Below, in pieces: positions 35,014 to 46,566 of a DNA stretch of 64,000 bases. The translations under genes and the position numbers were made by a program. The notes below the pieces were generated by a model, which did no database searches, was not told the origin of the DNA, and saw only the letters and a program-made list of their open reading frames with translations. Position 1 is the stretch's first letter, and each line of letters begins with the position of its first letter. Source of the DNA: Tragulus kanchil (taxonomy: Eukaryota > Chordata > Mammalia > Artiodactyla > Tragulidae); the NCBI GenBank assembly GCA_022376925.1, contig JAIOJX010000026.1, positions 257,235,330 through 257,299,329 of the forward strand, in the 5' to 3' direction.

Positions 35014-35160
35014 CTTAAGATAGCTGTCTCCCAGGCCCATATTGTTTGGGAAGTGACTTTTACCAAACATTTAAGGAGTGAATAATTCTTCCTTCAAACA
35101 GAAGAGGGGGAAAGATGCTAGAATAGATAACTAATTTTATGAGGCTAGTAAAATCCTATT
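35014..35160 (+). mobile_element. Possible L1 ORF2 fragment
   Basis: TTTTACCAAACATTTAAGGA and TTTTATGAGGCTAG resemble a degraded ORF2 segment. Recurs at 36194-36307. Confidence 0.4.
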
Positions 35161-35689
35161 ACAAAATTAAATACAAGAAAAGAAGAAAGTTTATATGTTT
35201 AGGACACTTGGTTTCCACTCAGGCACACAAAGAGCTTGTAAGTCACCACTTCATCCTAACAAGTAAAAATTGAACAAATTACAACATCAACAGTTCATTC
35301 ATCAGAGAAGTGAGGCCTCAGGGCAAATTATAGTCCTCCAAATTAGAGAGACAGAGAATCACAATTTCCTGGAGTAGAAACTCAGAGAAACTTCTCTGAT
35401 AAGCCTGAACTGTAATTGAGAAATTGCTGGAATTTCAGTGTGGATGAGTCTAAGAGACAAACTCCAGAGGGACGCAATCAAAAGGACTTGGCCACATTTT
35501 TTATGAGCTTGCCTCCAAAAGCTGTAACTGGTTCATGTGAGAACGTGTGAAATCAGAGAAAAATCTTTTGGGGTTTCCAGGCCAGGGTGGGGTAGAAATA
35601 ATCACTTGTGAAATACGGAAGAGGGATCTATCCTTCATTAGGCGTATTCTCAGGAGAAACCTTTATCTATCTGGGATCAGAGCCTAAAC

Positions 35690-35828
35690 CACCTGGATGG
35701 AGAAGGGCATGGCAACCCACTCCAGTATTCTTGCCTGGAGAACTCCATGGACAGAGGAGCCTAGCAGGCTACAGTCCATGGAGTCACATAGAATTGGACA
35801 CGACTGAAGCCATATAGCATGCGCACAT
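35690..35828 (+). mobile_element. Bov-A SINE monomer
   Basis: GGAGAAGGGCATGGCAACCC, GTATTCTTGCCTGGAGAACT and AGGCTACAGTCCATGGAGTC. Confidence 0.9.
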
Positions 35829-35984
35829 GGAGGAAGGAAAATAAAACTCCAGTCCATCCTGGTCATTCTGTACTAAAAGGATGAAACAAATAAACTGAGA
35901 AACGCTTGTGAAGTTCACATCTCAGGAGCAGAGGCTCACTAAAAGACTGAGGTCTAATCACAGGACTGGAGAATGCTTCCTTTC

Positions 35985-36203
35985 CCTCTACAGCTTATCA
36001 CTAAGCCATTAAAAGCCTATTTACCATGGTTCTATGTACCTGACTCAATATATCTGCCTTTCAACAAAAAATTGCAAAGACCTGCTGACAGACAAAACGC
36101 AGTTTGAAAAGGAAGAACAAGTATCAGAACCAGACACAGTAGGGATGTTGGAATTACCAGAATTTATAACAAGTATGACTAATGTGAAAAACTCTGATGG
36201 AAG
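35985..36203 (+). mobile_element. L1 LINE 5'UTR fragment (first of three copies)
   Basis: AAAGACCTGCTGACAGACAA, CAGAACCAGACACAGTAGGG and GTTGGAATTACCAGAATTTA match mammalian L1M-type 5'UTR. Cut at the duplication 10 junction. Confidence 0.75.
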
Positions 36204-36837
36204 ACTTTTACCAAACATTTAAGGAGTGAATAATTCTTCCTTCAAACAGAAGAGGGGGAAAGATGCTAGAATAGATAACTAATTTTATGAGGCTAGTAAA
36301 ATCCTATTACAAAATTAAATACAAGAAAAGAAGAAAGTTTATATGTTTAGGACACTTGGTTTCCACTCAGGCACACAAAGAGCTTGTAAGTCACCACTTC
36401 ATCCTAACAAGTAAAAATTGAACAAATTACAACATCAACAGTTCATTCATCAGAGAAGTGAGGCCTCAGGGCAAATTATAGTCCTCCAAATTAGAGAGAC
36501 AGAGAATCACAATTTCCTGGAGTAGAAACTCAGAGAAACTTCTCTGATAAGCCTGAACTGTAATTGAGAAATTGCTGGAATTTCAGTGTGGATGAGTCTA
36601 AGAGACAAACTCCAGAGGGACGCAATCAAAAGGACTTGGCCACATTTTTTATGAGCTTGCCTCCAAAAGCTGTAACTGGTTCATGTGAGAACGTGTGAAA
36701 TCAGAGAAAAATCTTTTGGGGTTTCCAGGCCAGGGTGGGGTAGAAATAATCACTTGTGAAATACGGAAGAGGGATCTATCCTTCATTAGGCGTATTCTCA
36801 GGAGAAACCTTTATCTATCTGGGATCAGAGCCTAAAC

Positions 36838-36976
36838 CACCTGGATGGAGAAGGGCATGGCAACCCACTCCAGTATTCTTGCCTGGAGAACTCCATGGAC
36901 AGAGGAGCCTAGCAGGCTACAGTCCATGGAGTCACATAGAATTGGACACGACTGAAGCCATATAGCATGCGCACAT
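36838..36976 (+). mobile_element. Bov-A SINE monomer (duplicate)
   Basis: Second copy of 35690-35828. Confidence 0.9.
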
Positions 36977-37132
36977 GGAGGAAGGAAAATAAAACTCCAG
37001 TCCATCCTGGTCATTCTGTACTAAAAGGATGAAACAAATAAACTGAGAAACGCTTGTGAAGTTCACATCTCAGGAGCAGAGGCTCACTAAAAGACTGAGG
37101 TCTAATCACAGGACTGGAGAATGCTTCCTTTC

Positions 37133-37690
37133 CCTCTACAGCTTATCACTAAGCCATTAAAAGCCTATTTACCATGGTTCTATGTACCTGACTCAATATA
37201 TCTGCCTTTCAACAAAAAATTGCAAAGACCTGCTGACAGACAAAACGCAGTTTGAAAAGGAAGAACAAGTATCAGAACCAGACACAGTAGGGATGTTGGA
37301 ATTACCAGAATTTATAACAAGTATGACTAATGTGCTAAGATCTCTGATGGAATGAGCAGTCAACATGCAAAAACAGATGGGTAATGGAAGCAGAGAGATG
37401 GAAATCTTATGAAAGGGAAAGAAAGGCTAGAAATCAAAAACAGTGTAACAGAAATGAAGAATGCCTTTGATGGACTCATTAGCAGACTAGAGACGGCTGA
37501 GGAAAGATGCTCTGAGCTTGAGGATATGTCAGAGAATCCCCAAACTGAAAAGCAAAGAGAAAAAAAATACTAAAAATGTTTGGAACAGAATATCTAAATA
37601 CCCAATACTGCAGGACAACTACAAAAGATGTAACAGACATGAAATGTGAATACCAGAAAGAGAAGAAAGAGATCGAGGAAGAGAAGAAAT
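37133..37690 (+). mobile_element. L1 LINE 5'UTR to ORF1 start, old
   Basis: Continues from the 5'UTR block through AACAGATGGGTAATGGAAGC into ORF1-like sequence. AATGCCTTTGATGGACTCAT, AGACTAGAGACGGCTGAGGA and GAGCTTGAGGATATGTC correspond to the ORF1p coiled-coil, and ATACCAGAAAGAGAAG to the region after it. Stops and frameshifts (for example TACTAA near 37569) make it non-coding. Confidence 0.8.
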
Positions 37691-38152
37691 ATTTGAAGCA
37701 TAGTCTCTCTCAACTCCTTACTCAGGGACTCAAATCCTAGTCTTTATTCTTCACTGCTCCAATCAACAGTATATTTTTAATTGACAAATTCTGCAACTAC
37801 TTTTAAATGTTTCACCAAAGCATTTTAAAAAGTCACCTTCAGGTTTCATTTAATCAAAAATATCTCATATGGCTGGAAGAAAAAGAATCCTTTCTAGTAT
37901 GTGAATTGAAGTATGTGACCATTTTCTCCAAGGAAAAAAAATTAAGTAACTATTGATGAATCATTTCATTAATTGCCTTCATGAAAAAGAATAAAATTAG
38001 TTATTGGGCTTCTCTTAGTTTGCCAGAACATATGATCTTTATACTTTCTGTATTTGTAAAAATTGCAGGCATAAGACAGTGTAACAAATAGAATTGAGAA
38101 GGGTGGGAGAGGGATAAGAAAGTTAGTTAATTTGAACAGAAATAATGCTTAA

Positions 38153-38232
38153 AATTGGCAGGCATAAGACAGTGTAACAAATTTGGCAGGGGAGAGGATA
38201 TTGACCATGGAATCACAGGACTGGGTTCCTTT
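38153..38232. other. Scrambled junction sequence of duplication 11
   Basis: A repeat of 38066-38090 is followed by a shortened version of 39267-39303 and then a shortened version of 37104-37135. Three neighbouring source segments are patched together with losses. Confidence 0.7.
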
Positions 38233-38790
38233 CCTCTACAGCTTATCACTAAGCCATTAAAAGCCTATTTACCATGGTTCTATGTACCTGACTCAATATA
38301 TCTGCCTTTCAACAAAAAATTGCAAAGACCTGCTGACAGACAAAACGCAGTTTGAAAAGGAAGAACAAGTATCAGAACCAGACACAGTAGGGATGTTGGA
38401 ATTACCAGAATTTATAACAAGTATGACTAATGTGCTAAGATCTCTGATGGAATGAGCAGTCAACATGCAAAAACAGATGGGTAATGGAAGCAGAGAGATG
38501 GAAATCTTATGAAAGGGAAAGAAAGGCTAGAAATCAAAAACAGTGTAACAGAAATGAAGAATGCCTTTGATGGACTCATTAGCAGACTAGAGACGGCTGA
38601 GGAAAGATGCTCTGAGCTTGAGGATATGTCAGAGAATCCCCAAACTGAAAAGCAAAGAGAAAAAAAATACTAAAAATGTTTGGAACAGAATATCTAAATA
38701 CCCAATACTGCAGGACAACTACAAAAGATGTAACAGACATGAAATGTGAATACCAGAAAGAGAAGAAAGAGATCGAGGAAGAGAAGAAAT
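38233..38790 (+). mobile_element. L1 LINE 5'UTR to ORF1 start (duplicate)
   Basis: Same sequence as 37133-37690, in the second copy of duplication 11. Confidence 0.8.
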
Positions 38791-39620
38791 ATTTGAAGCA
38801 TAGTCTCTCTCAACTCCTTACTCAGGGACTCAAATCCTAGTCTTTATTCTTCACTGCTCCAATCAACAGTATATTTTTAATTGACAAATTCTGCAACTAC
38901 TTTTAAATGTTTCACCAAAGCATTTTAAAAAGTCACCTTCAGGTTTCATTTAATCAAAAATATCTCATATGGCTGGAAGAAAAAGAATCCTTTCTAGTAT
39001 GTGAATTGAAGTATGTGACCATTTTCTCCAAGGAAAAAAAATTAAGTAACTATTGATGAATCATTTCATTAATTGCCTTCATGAAAAAGAATAAAATTAG
39101 TTATTGGGCTTCTCTTAGTTTGCCAGAACATATGATCTTTATACTTTCTGTATTTGTAAAAATTGCAGGCATAAGACAGTGTAACAAATAGAATTGAGAA
39201 GGGGTGGGAGAGGGATAAGAAAGTTAGTTAATTTGAACAGAAATAATGCTTTTTGGAGCCGTGTAAATTTGGCAGGAAGCAGATGAGGATATTTTGACCA
39301 TGAACCTCAGGGACTCATTCATCACATACCAATATCACCTTTGCTAAGATCCTCCCTCACATGTAGTCCTAAAGAAGTTACTCTAAATATCAGCACCCAG
39401 TTTCCACATTATTGCTGATGGGTAGAGGGTATATTTGGAATTTCTAGCATATTTCATCCATGTTTCATTGACTGGCATACATAATCACCCATCCATGGTT
39501 ACCCCTTCAAAATTTCTGTTGCTTTGCAGCAACCAGACTTGGTTTGATTTTTCTTTTTTTAATAGATTTTGGCTCAGTGCACTGACTAAAAAATGTTTCT
39601 AGGGTGTTTGTATTTCCTGC
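38791..39620. other. Unassigned sequence
   Basis: The part to about 39240 repeats 37691-38150. No family recognised. Confidence 0.45.
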
Positions 39621-39623
39621 ATA

Positions 39624-39838
39624 TGAGCATGCTAAGTTGCTTCAGTTGTGCCTGACTCTTTGTGACCCTATGGACTATAGTCTGCCAGGATCCTCTGTCT
39701 ATGGGATTCTCCAGGCAAGAATACTGCAATGGATCTTCATGACCCAGGGATTGAACCCATGTCTCCTACTTCTCCCGTATTGGCAGAGAGGTTTCTTTTT
39801 TTTTCTTTTTTACCACTAGCACTACCTGGAAACTCCAT
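39624..39838 (-). mobile_element. Bov-tA SINE, antisense
   Basis: GCTTCAGTTGTGCCTGACTC, GGATTCTCCAGGCAAGAATA and CAGGGATTGAACCCATGTCT. A T-rich run at 39793-39811 is inserted near the tRNA head. Confidence 0.9.
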
Positions 39839-39889
39839 TCTTATTTCCTAATATGTCTTAAAATTTGATTTGTTTCATGATGCGTCATA

Positions 39890-40101
39890 AGGGCTTCCCT
39901 GGTGGTTCAGTGGTAAAGAATCCACCTGCAATGCAGGAGATGCAAGATTCGATTCCTAGGGCCAGAGGAGATTCCCCAGACAAGTACATGGCAACCCACT
40001 TCAGGATTCCTGCCTGGAGAATTCCATGGACAGGAAAGCTTAGTAGGTTAGAGTTTACAGGGTTGCAAAAGGTCAGACATGACTGTAGTGACTGAGCACT
40101 T
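39890..40101 (+). mobile_element. Bov-tA SINE
   Basis: GGGCTTCCCTGGTGGTTCAG, AATCCACCTGCAATGCAGGA, ending GTAGTGACTGAGCAC. Inverted relative to the element ending at 39838. Confidence 0.95.
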
Positions 40102-40286
40102 ATGAATTATAAACTTCAAACCTGGACTCACAACACATCATGTTTGTAACGGGTAATTCATGTAAGATTATCAAGTGAGTCTGTTCAAGGGCCTTACCAT
40201 ATTTTATCTAATTTGTTTAATTGTTCTCTTTACCCCCATCCAAGCCCCCAAAACAGGTTTATTATATGAACTTATAGACAATGTGT

Positions 40287-40506
40287 GCTGCTGCCTGGTG
40301 GCACAGTTGGTAAAGAATCCACCTGCCAATGCAGGAGATTGCTTGCAATGAAAGAGACTCAAGTTCTACCCCCGGGCTGGGAAGATTCCCTGGAGAAGGA
40401 AATGGCAACCACTCCAGTATTCCTGCCAGGAAAACCCCAAGGACAGAGGAGCCTGGTGGGCTACAGTCGATTGGGTTGCAAGAGTTTGACGTGACTTATG
40501 ACTAAA
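40287..40506 (+). mobile_element. Bov-tA SINE
   Basis: GCCTGGTGGCACAGTTGG, TGCCAATGCAGGAGATTG, GGAGAAGGAAATGGCAACC and GAGCCTGGTGGGCTACAGTC. Confidence 0.95.
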
Positions 40507-41039
40507 CCACCACCACTAGAATATAAGTACCATGAGAACTGCAATTGTATCCAGATACATAGCATATATATAATATATGATCATTCACTTGCTTGTTGCA
40601 GGGAGAGAGAAAAAGAGGGAAACTGTCACCATGTTATGTATAATGGCCACATCAGTTTACATATCCATCAGCAGTTGCTCTTCTCAACAGTTCTCATTGT
40701 CTCTGATTACTAATGAGTCAGAGCATTGCTTTAAACACCTGATAACTACCCAGGCATATTTTCTCAAGTTACTTTTTCTTGCCCTTTTCTTTCTAATGAA
40801 TGTCCTACAATTTTCTAGTTTACTTGAGCATATATTTATGCCAATTATTAATACTTCCTTAATTTGGAACATTGTAAATATCTTCTATGTGTGTTTATAG
40901 TGAAAAAAAGCACTGCTTCTCATCATTGAAAAGCAATATATAATATTGTGGAATGATATTATTATTATATTTCCTGTTATCCGGTACTGTGTAAAACATC
41001 TTAATCCATATAGCATTAGAAGGCTGTCCCAAGTATGAT
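40507..41039. other. Unassigned AT-rich sequence
   Basis: May contain old antisense L1 (CATATCCATCAGCAGTTGCT near 40659). Not firm. Confidence 0.4.
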
Positions 41040-41600
41040 TTTAACAGTTTTAAAATGTACCTTTAAATTTAGATCTTTAACCCATTTGGAAATTTTAAAT
41101 GGTGCAAATTAGACATCCCAAACTAACTTTCTCCATGTAGTAAGAAAGTTTTCCATCATTACCTGTAAGAAAATATAGCCTTTCTTCACTATTTGTTATG
41201 CCAAATCTCTTGTATTCCAATTTTCAGTATGAATGTCTATTAACAGGATTTCTTTCCACCGGTCGGTTTTCCAGGTCTTTCCCAAGTACAACACCATAGA
41301 CTGTTTTAGATTAATTCGATATGAAATATTATTCCTTTCAATTTGCTTTTGCCTTTTAAAACATTTTAGTTATTCTTGATCATTTACATTTCTATATAAA
41401 TGTATTTTTTAGAATGAGTTTATGGAGTTCTTTCAATATCCAGCAAGTTTTTTGTTGCAACTGGCTTGTATTTAGACAGGTTAATTTACTAAAAACATTA
41501 CATAATTCTGTTAAAAATATAGTATATTACTGTTTATTCAAGGTTACTTTTATATTCCTTTGGTAAGCTTAAAAATGTTCCCCCTCCAAACCTTATCCAT
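41040..41600 (-). mobile_element. L1 LINE ORF2 region, antisense, old
   Basis: TTTAGATCTTTAACCCATTT (41069) and the AT-rich run that follows correspond to a diverged antisense L1 ORF2. Boundaries are uncertain. Confidence 0.5.
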
Positions 41601-41711
41601 ATCCATAATATCTAGAATGTATACATATGTTGCATTATATGCCAAAGAAAATTTACAAAGCAGATTGAATTTATAGATCTTGAAATGGAGAGATTATCCT
41701 GAATCATCTGG

Positions 41712-41916
41712 GTGTTGTTGTTTAGTCAGATCTGATTCTTTGCAATCCTACCGACTGTAGCCTGCCAGGCTCCTCTCTCCATGGGATTTTCCAGGTAAGA
41801 ACACTGGAATGGATGGCATTTCCTTCTCCAGGGGATCTTCCTGACCCAGGGATTGAACCCAAGTCTCCTGCATTGGTAGGCAGATTCTTTACCCCTGAGC
41901 CAGGAGGAAAGCTCCA
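41712..41916 (-). mobile_element. Bov-tA SINE, antisense
   Basis: GTTGTTGTTTAGTCAGATC, GCCTGCCAGGCTCCTCTCTC, CCAGGGGATCTTCCTGACCC and AGTCTCCTGCATTGGTAGGC. Confidence 0.95.
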
Positions 41917-42533
41917 TTATAGATATGAACGGTGCCTATGAGACTAAAGGCACAATGAACTGGACATCAGTACTGTACCCCCATTGATAACATTGTTTCT
42001 CACAGTTTGTTTCTCACAGTGGTGAAGGTTTATAATTCTTCTGCTGGTACAGGAGAACACTAAAATTGAACTATTCAGTAAATATGTTATAAATGGCAGG
42101 AACTAGGTTTCTTATAGATGAGCAAGAGAATTGATCCATGTGGTAATAAAATTGTATTGGAGACATCAGTAAGAATTAATGTTTAACTTAATGTGGATAC
42201 TGATGTTCACATCTAACATTCTTTTCATTACTTCAAATTTATTTTCTTCCTCCTTTCCAATTTTTCTGATTTAAATGCTAAGTTTATGTATTTTGTTTTC
42301 ACACACATATATATGTGTGCATACATATACACACATATGTATTTATATACTTAGAACTAGAACTTCAATTTTCAAAAATACTGCTTTAACTATGACCTAG
42401 AAATCTGGTACTGAGCTATAATTATTTCTTTTATGACTTCTTCCCATCCCAAGAATAGACTTTAAGTTACTGAATATATGATTTTTATTGTTTTTGATTT
42501 TTACTATAAAACTTTCATTACTTATTTGTGTAC
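41917..42533. other. Unassigned sequence with CA/TA simple repeat
   Basis: Simple repeat ACACATATATATGTGTG-like at 42299-42345. The rest is AT-rich, possibly old antisense L1. Confidence 0.45.
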
Positions 42534-43275
42534 TTTATTTTAGAGCAGTTTTAGAGTTGTAACAAAATAGAGAAAATGGTTCAAACATTTTCCATTCACC
42601 CCTGCCCTGCATATGCACAGTGTTCTCTGTTATCAGCATCACTCACCAGAACAGAACATTCTGAAAGAACCTGCACTGACACATCATGATCATACAAAGT
42701 TCATCATCTGCTTTAGGGTCCATGCATGGTGTTGTATAGTGTATGATTTTGGACAAATGTATGCTGACATATATCCATCACTGTAATATCACACAGAGCA
42801 TTTTCCCTGCCATAAACACTCTCTGTGCTCTTGACTATTCTCTCCTCCCCCTGGCAAGACTGACCTTTTTATTATCTGTGTAATTTTTCCCTTTCTTGAA
42901 TGTCATATAGTTGGAATTATATAGTATGTGGCCTTTGAGATTGACTTCTTTCACTCAGCAATATACATTTAACATTCCTACGTGTCTTTTCATGGATTGG
43001 TAGCTCATTTCTTTTTAGCACTGAGTAGCATTCCATTTTAATCTTCTAAAATTACTGTGCCACTTTGTGTTCCTAGTTGCAATAAATGAGCACTCCTATT
43101 CCTTCACATCTGTGTCAACATTTAGTGTTTTAACACTGCTCTGAATTTTAGCAATTTAATAGATATATAGTGGTATCTCATTGTGCTTTAATTTGTATTT
43201 CCTTGATAACATATTATGATGTAAGGCATCTCTTCACATGGTTATTTGCTGTCTGTATATCTTTTTTACTTACTA
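42534..43275 (-). mobile_element. L1 LINE 3' region, antisense (first copy)
   Basis: Antisense L1 landmarks: AGTTTTAGAGTTGTAACAAA, ACTGACACATCATGATCATA, TTGAATGTCATATAGTTGGA, TGGTAGCTCATTTCTTTTTA, GTGGTATCTCATTGTGCTTT and TATTTGCTGTCTGTATATCT. More diverged than a recent copy. Confidence 0.85.
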
Positions 43276-43479
43276 TATTTTTTAACAAAGGAAAATGGCT
43301 CAATCATGCTACCTTGGTGACCTTGCATATATTGGTATAGGCAAAGGTTTGAGCTACAGCTTATTTGACACTTGGGAGTACACTTTATAATCCTATGGGG
43401 ACAAGAGGCTACAGGAGCCCTTTCCAGAGCTCCTATGAGGTCACTCCCCATTCATCCCTCTATCTCCTACTATGTTTTC

Positions 43480-43800
43480 ATGGGACAATTTCATATTTCA
43501 ATTTCCGGCTTCTATTAATATATTTTCCTTATACTGTTTCTTAAATACTTCAAGAATTCTTTAAGCTCTTATTTCAAAAGTACAGTCATTTTAGATAGGT
43601 AGGTGGTAAATAAAGTGAAAGAGATTTAATGTCAACAAAATTGTTCTCTTCTACTGGTCATCACTTACTTTGAAATCTGGTTTTAATTGTCATTGAATTA
43701 TAATAATTCAATGAGTATTTTTAGATAGAGTAGATTAGATAGAGCAAAATCACTGAATCATTTTTCCATCCCTAATACTTTATCTTTTCTAGAATGCAAT
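43480..43800 (+). repeat. Unidentified interspersed repeat (partial, cut by junction)
   Basis: Left part of the unit seen whole at 44576-45035 and related to 30101-30565. It sits between antisense L1 segments and may be an insertion into that L1. Confidence 0.65.
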
Positions 43801-43850
43801 TCTAGAAATCAGAAGGATCATAAAGCATCATCTTTTGGGTGCTTTTTTTT
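43797..43850. other. Garbled junction sequence of duplication 12
   Basis: Keeps ATCAGAAGGAT, then ATCATCTTTTGGGTGCTTTT, a compressed form of 44907-44985. This looks like sequence loss and error at the end of the first copy. Confidence 0.6.
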
Positions 43851-44371
43851 CAAATGTATGCTGACATATATCCATCACTGTAATATCACACAGAGCATTT
43901 TCCTGCCATAAACACTCTCTGTGCTCTTGACTATTCTCTCCTCCCCCTGGCAAGACTGACCTTTTTATTATCTGTGTAATTTTTCCCTTTCTTGAATGTC
44001 ATATAGTTGGAATTATATAGTATGTGGCCTTTGAGATTGACTTCTTTCACTCAGCAATATACATTTAACATTCCTACGTGTCTTTTCATGGATTGGTAGC
44101 TCATTTCTTTTTAGCACTGAGTAGCATTCCATTTTAATCTTCTAAAATTACTGTGCCACTTTGTGTTCCTAGTTGCAATAAATGAGCACTCCTATTCCTT
44201 CACATCTGTGTCAACATTTAGTGTTTTAACACTGCTCTGAATTTTAGCAATTTAATAGATATATAGTGGTATCTCATTGTGCTTTAATTTGTATTTCCTT
44301 GATAACATATTATGATGTAAGGCATCTCTTCACATGGTTATTTGCTGTCTGTATATCTTTTTTACTTACTA
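43851..44371 (-). mobile_element. L1 LINE 3' region, antisense (duplicate)
   Basis: Second copy of 42756-43275. Confidence 0.85.
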
Positions 44372-44575
44372 TATTTTTTAACAAAGGAAAATGGCTCAAT
44401 CATGCTACCTTGGTGACCTTGCATATATTGGTATAGGCAAAGGTTTGAGCTACAGCTTATTTGACACTTGGGAGTACACTTTATAATCCTATGGGGACAA
44501 GAGGCTACAGGAGCCCTTTCCAGAGCTCCTATGAGGTCACTCCCCATTCATCCCTCTATCTCCTACTATGTTTTC

Positions 44576-45035
44576 ATGGGACAATTTCATATTTCAATTT
44601 CCGGCTTCTATTAATATATTTTCCTTATACTGTTTCTTAAATACTTCAAGAATTCTTTAAGCTCTTATTTCAAAAGTACAGTCATTTTAGATAGGTAGGT
44701 GGTAAATAAAGTGAAAGAGATTTAATGTCAACAAAATTGTTCTCTTCTACTGGTCATCACTTACTTTGAAATCTGGTTTTAATTGTCATTGAATTATAAT
44801 AATTCAATGAGTATTTTTAGATAGAGTAGATTAGATAGAGCAAAATCACTGAATCATTTTTCCATCCCTAATACTTTATCTTTTCTAGAATGTCAATATC
44901 CTAGAAAAAAATCAGAAGGATATGGATATCAGAGGCTTATGATCAAGTCATCCTTGTGCCAAAACTTGAATTGGTGCTTTTCCCTAATTTATGGACCATT
45001 ATCTCCATCATTAAGGCATAGTGGTTTTTTAAAAA
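44576..45035 (+). repeat. Unidentified interspersed repeat, full length
   Basis: Colinear with 30101-30565 in the same orientation. Part of it recurs at 45751-46130 through duplication 13. No terminal repeats recognised. Confidence 0.7.
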
Positions 45036-45470
45036 AAGGAAGGCTGTTATGAATCTGTCTTTCATCCCCTCCTGAGTCTGATGAGTTATGGGGCTTTCTG
45101 CCCACCTTCCACCCACTCCGTGCATAGCTACAGATTAGAAAACCACATCACTGCAGTCCAGATTTTGTTCTATGGTAACATGATGTTCTGCAACTTGCAT
45201 TACAGTCATTCACCTCCTTCTGTTTCAGTGTTGTTCTTTTCACTGTGTTGGGCAGGGAGTCAGGGAGCTGGCACCTTTGGCTCATTCTTCTTTCTTGCTG
45301 TCTATGTAATTAACAAACTCTCTATATCCAAAAGTGACTCATTGTATCTTTACCAGTTGAAATTGTCAGACTTCCCTCTGTCTTGTATTCGGGAAACTTC
45401 ATGATGTTATCTCAAATTTAATATATGTGTAAACCTATTTTTTTCAATATTTGTGTTATTCCAAATGAAT
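45036..45470. other. Unassigned sequence, repeated at 46132-46566
   Basis: Holds a 107-codon frame at 45081-45404 (copy 46177-46500) rich in Ser, Leu and Phe, with no recognised domain. I treat it as a chance frame. Confidence 0.45.
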
Positions 45471-45745
45471 ATAAAACCAGATGCAAATTCTATAAACATT
45501 AATTTGTGTTTCTGGATGGAAATGCCCGTCATCCATAATTGATATCTTTGCAATATTGACAGTTCCAATCCATAGACATTGTTCCTCTCTCTATTTGTGT
45601 AAGTCTTCTTTAATTTCTCTCAATTGTACTTGTAGCTTTGAATGTAGTTAAATGAAATCTTTCCACAGTAGTTCATGTTCCTTATGTTACTTAATTTTTT
45701 TCAGTGTCCATCTGCTTATTGCTTTTTTTTAGAAACATATATTTC
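45471..45745 (-). mobile_element. L1 LINE ORF2 region, antisense (first copy)
   Basis: TTGACAGTTCCAATCCATAG and TTTGTGTAAGTCTTCTTTAA are antisense L1 ORF2 landmarks. Confidence 0.65.
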
Positions 45746-46566
45746 TGAAAAGTTTAAGCTCTTATTTCAAAAGTACAGTCATTTTAGATAGGTAGGTGGT
45801 AAATAAAGTGAAAGAGATTTAATGTCAACAAAATTGTTCTCTTCTACTGGTCATCACTTACTTTGAAATCTGGTTTTAATTGTCATTGAATTATAATAAT
45901 TCAATGAGTATTTTTAGATAGAGTAGATTAGATAGAGCAAAATCACTGAATCATTTTTCCATCCCTAATACTTTATCTTTTCTAGAATGTCAATATCCTA
46001 GAAAAAAATCAGAAGGATATGGATATCAGAGGCTTATGATCAAGTCATCCTTGTGCCAAAACTTGAATTGGTGCTTTTCCCTAATTTATGGACCATTATC
46101 TCCATCATTAAGGCATAGTGGTTTTTAATAAAAGGAAGGCTGTTATGAATCTGTCTTTCATCCCCTCCTGAGTCTGATGAGTTATGGGGCTTTCTGCCCA
46201 CCTTCCACCCACTCCGTGCATAGCTACAGATTAGAAAACCACATCACTGCAGTCCAGATTTTGTTCTATGGTAACATGATGTTCTGCAACTTGCATTACA
46301 GTCATTCACCTCCTTCTGTTTCAGTGTTGTTCTTTTCACTGTGTTGGGCAGGGAGTCAGGGAGCTGGCACCTTTGGCTCATTCTTCTTTCTTGCTGTCTA
46401 TGTAATTAACAAACTCTCTATATCCAAAAGTGACTCATTGTATCTTTACCAGTTGAAATTGTCAGACTTCCCTCTGTCTTGTATTCGGGAAACTTCATGA
46501 TGTTATCTCAAATTTAATATATGTGTAAACCTATTTTTTTCAATATTTGTGTTATTCCAAATGAAT

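Larger units (their letters stand above)
35056..37343. repeat. Direct duplication 10, 35056-36203 and 36204-37343
   Basis: Offset is 1148. The final ~20 bases of copy 1 (36184-36203) are a degraded version of 37328-37343. Units are L1-derived with a Bov-A insertion. The right end overlaps duplication 11, so the L1 5'UTR segment at 35985 occurs again at 37133 and 38231. Confidence 0.95.
37104..39290. repeat. Direct duplication 11, about 37104-38207 and 38208-39290
   Basis: Offset is 1098 through the body and about 1106 at the start, because copy 2 lacks eight bases near 38222. Copy 1 ends in scrambled sequence (38153-38207) in which a 20-odd base stretch from 38066 is repeated. The body is L1 5'UTR/ORF1 followed by unassigned sequence. 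Confidence 0.9.
42756..44896. repeat. Direct duplication 12, 42756-43849 and 43851-44896
   Basis: Offset is 1096 over most of the unit. The last ~55 bases of copy 1 (43797-43850) are garbled relative to 44893 onward. One C is missing close to the start of copy 2 (near 43900). Content is antisense L1 followed by an unidentified AT-rich repeat. Confidence 0.95.

Noticed and set aside
45081..45404. 107-codon open frame, present twice (also 46177-46500)
   Set aside because: No domain, no promoter or splice context, and the second copy is only the 1096-bp duplication. Repetition is not evidence of coding here.
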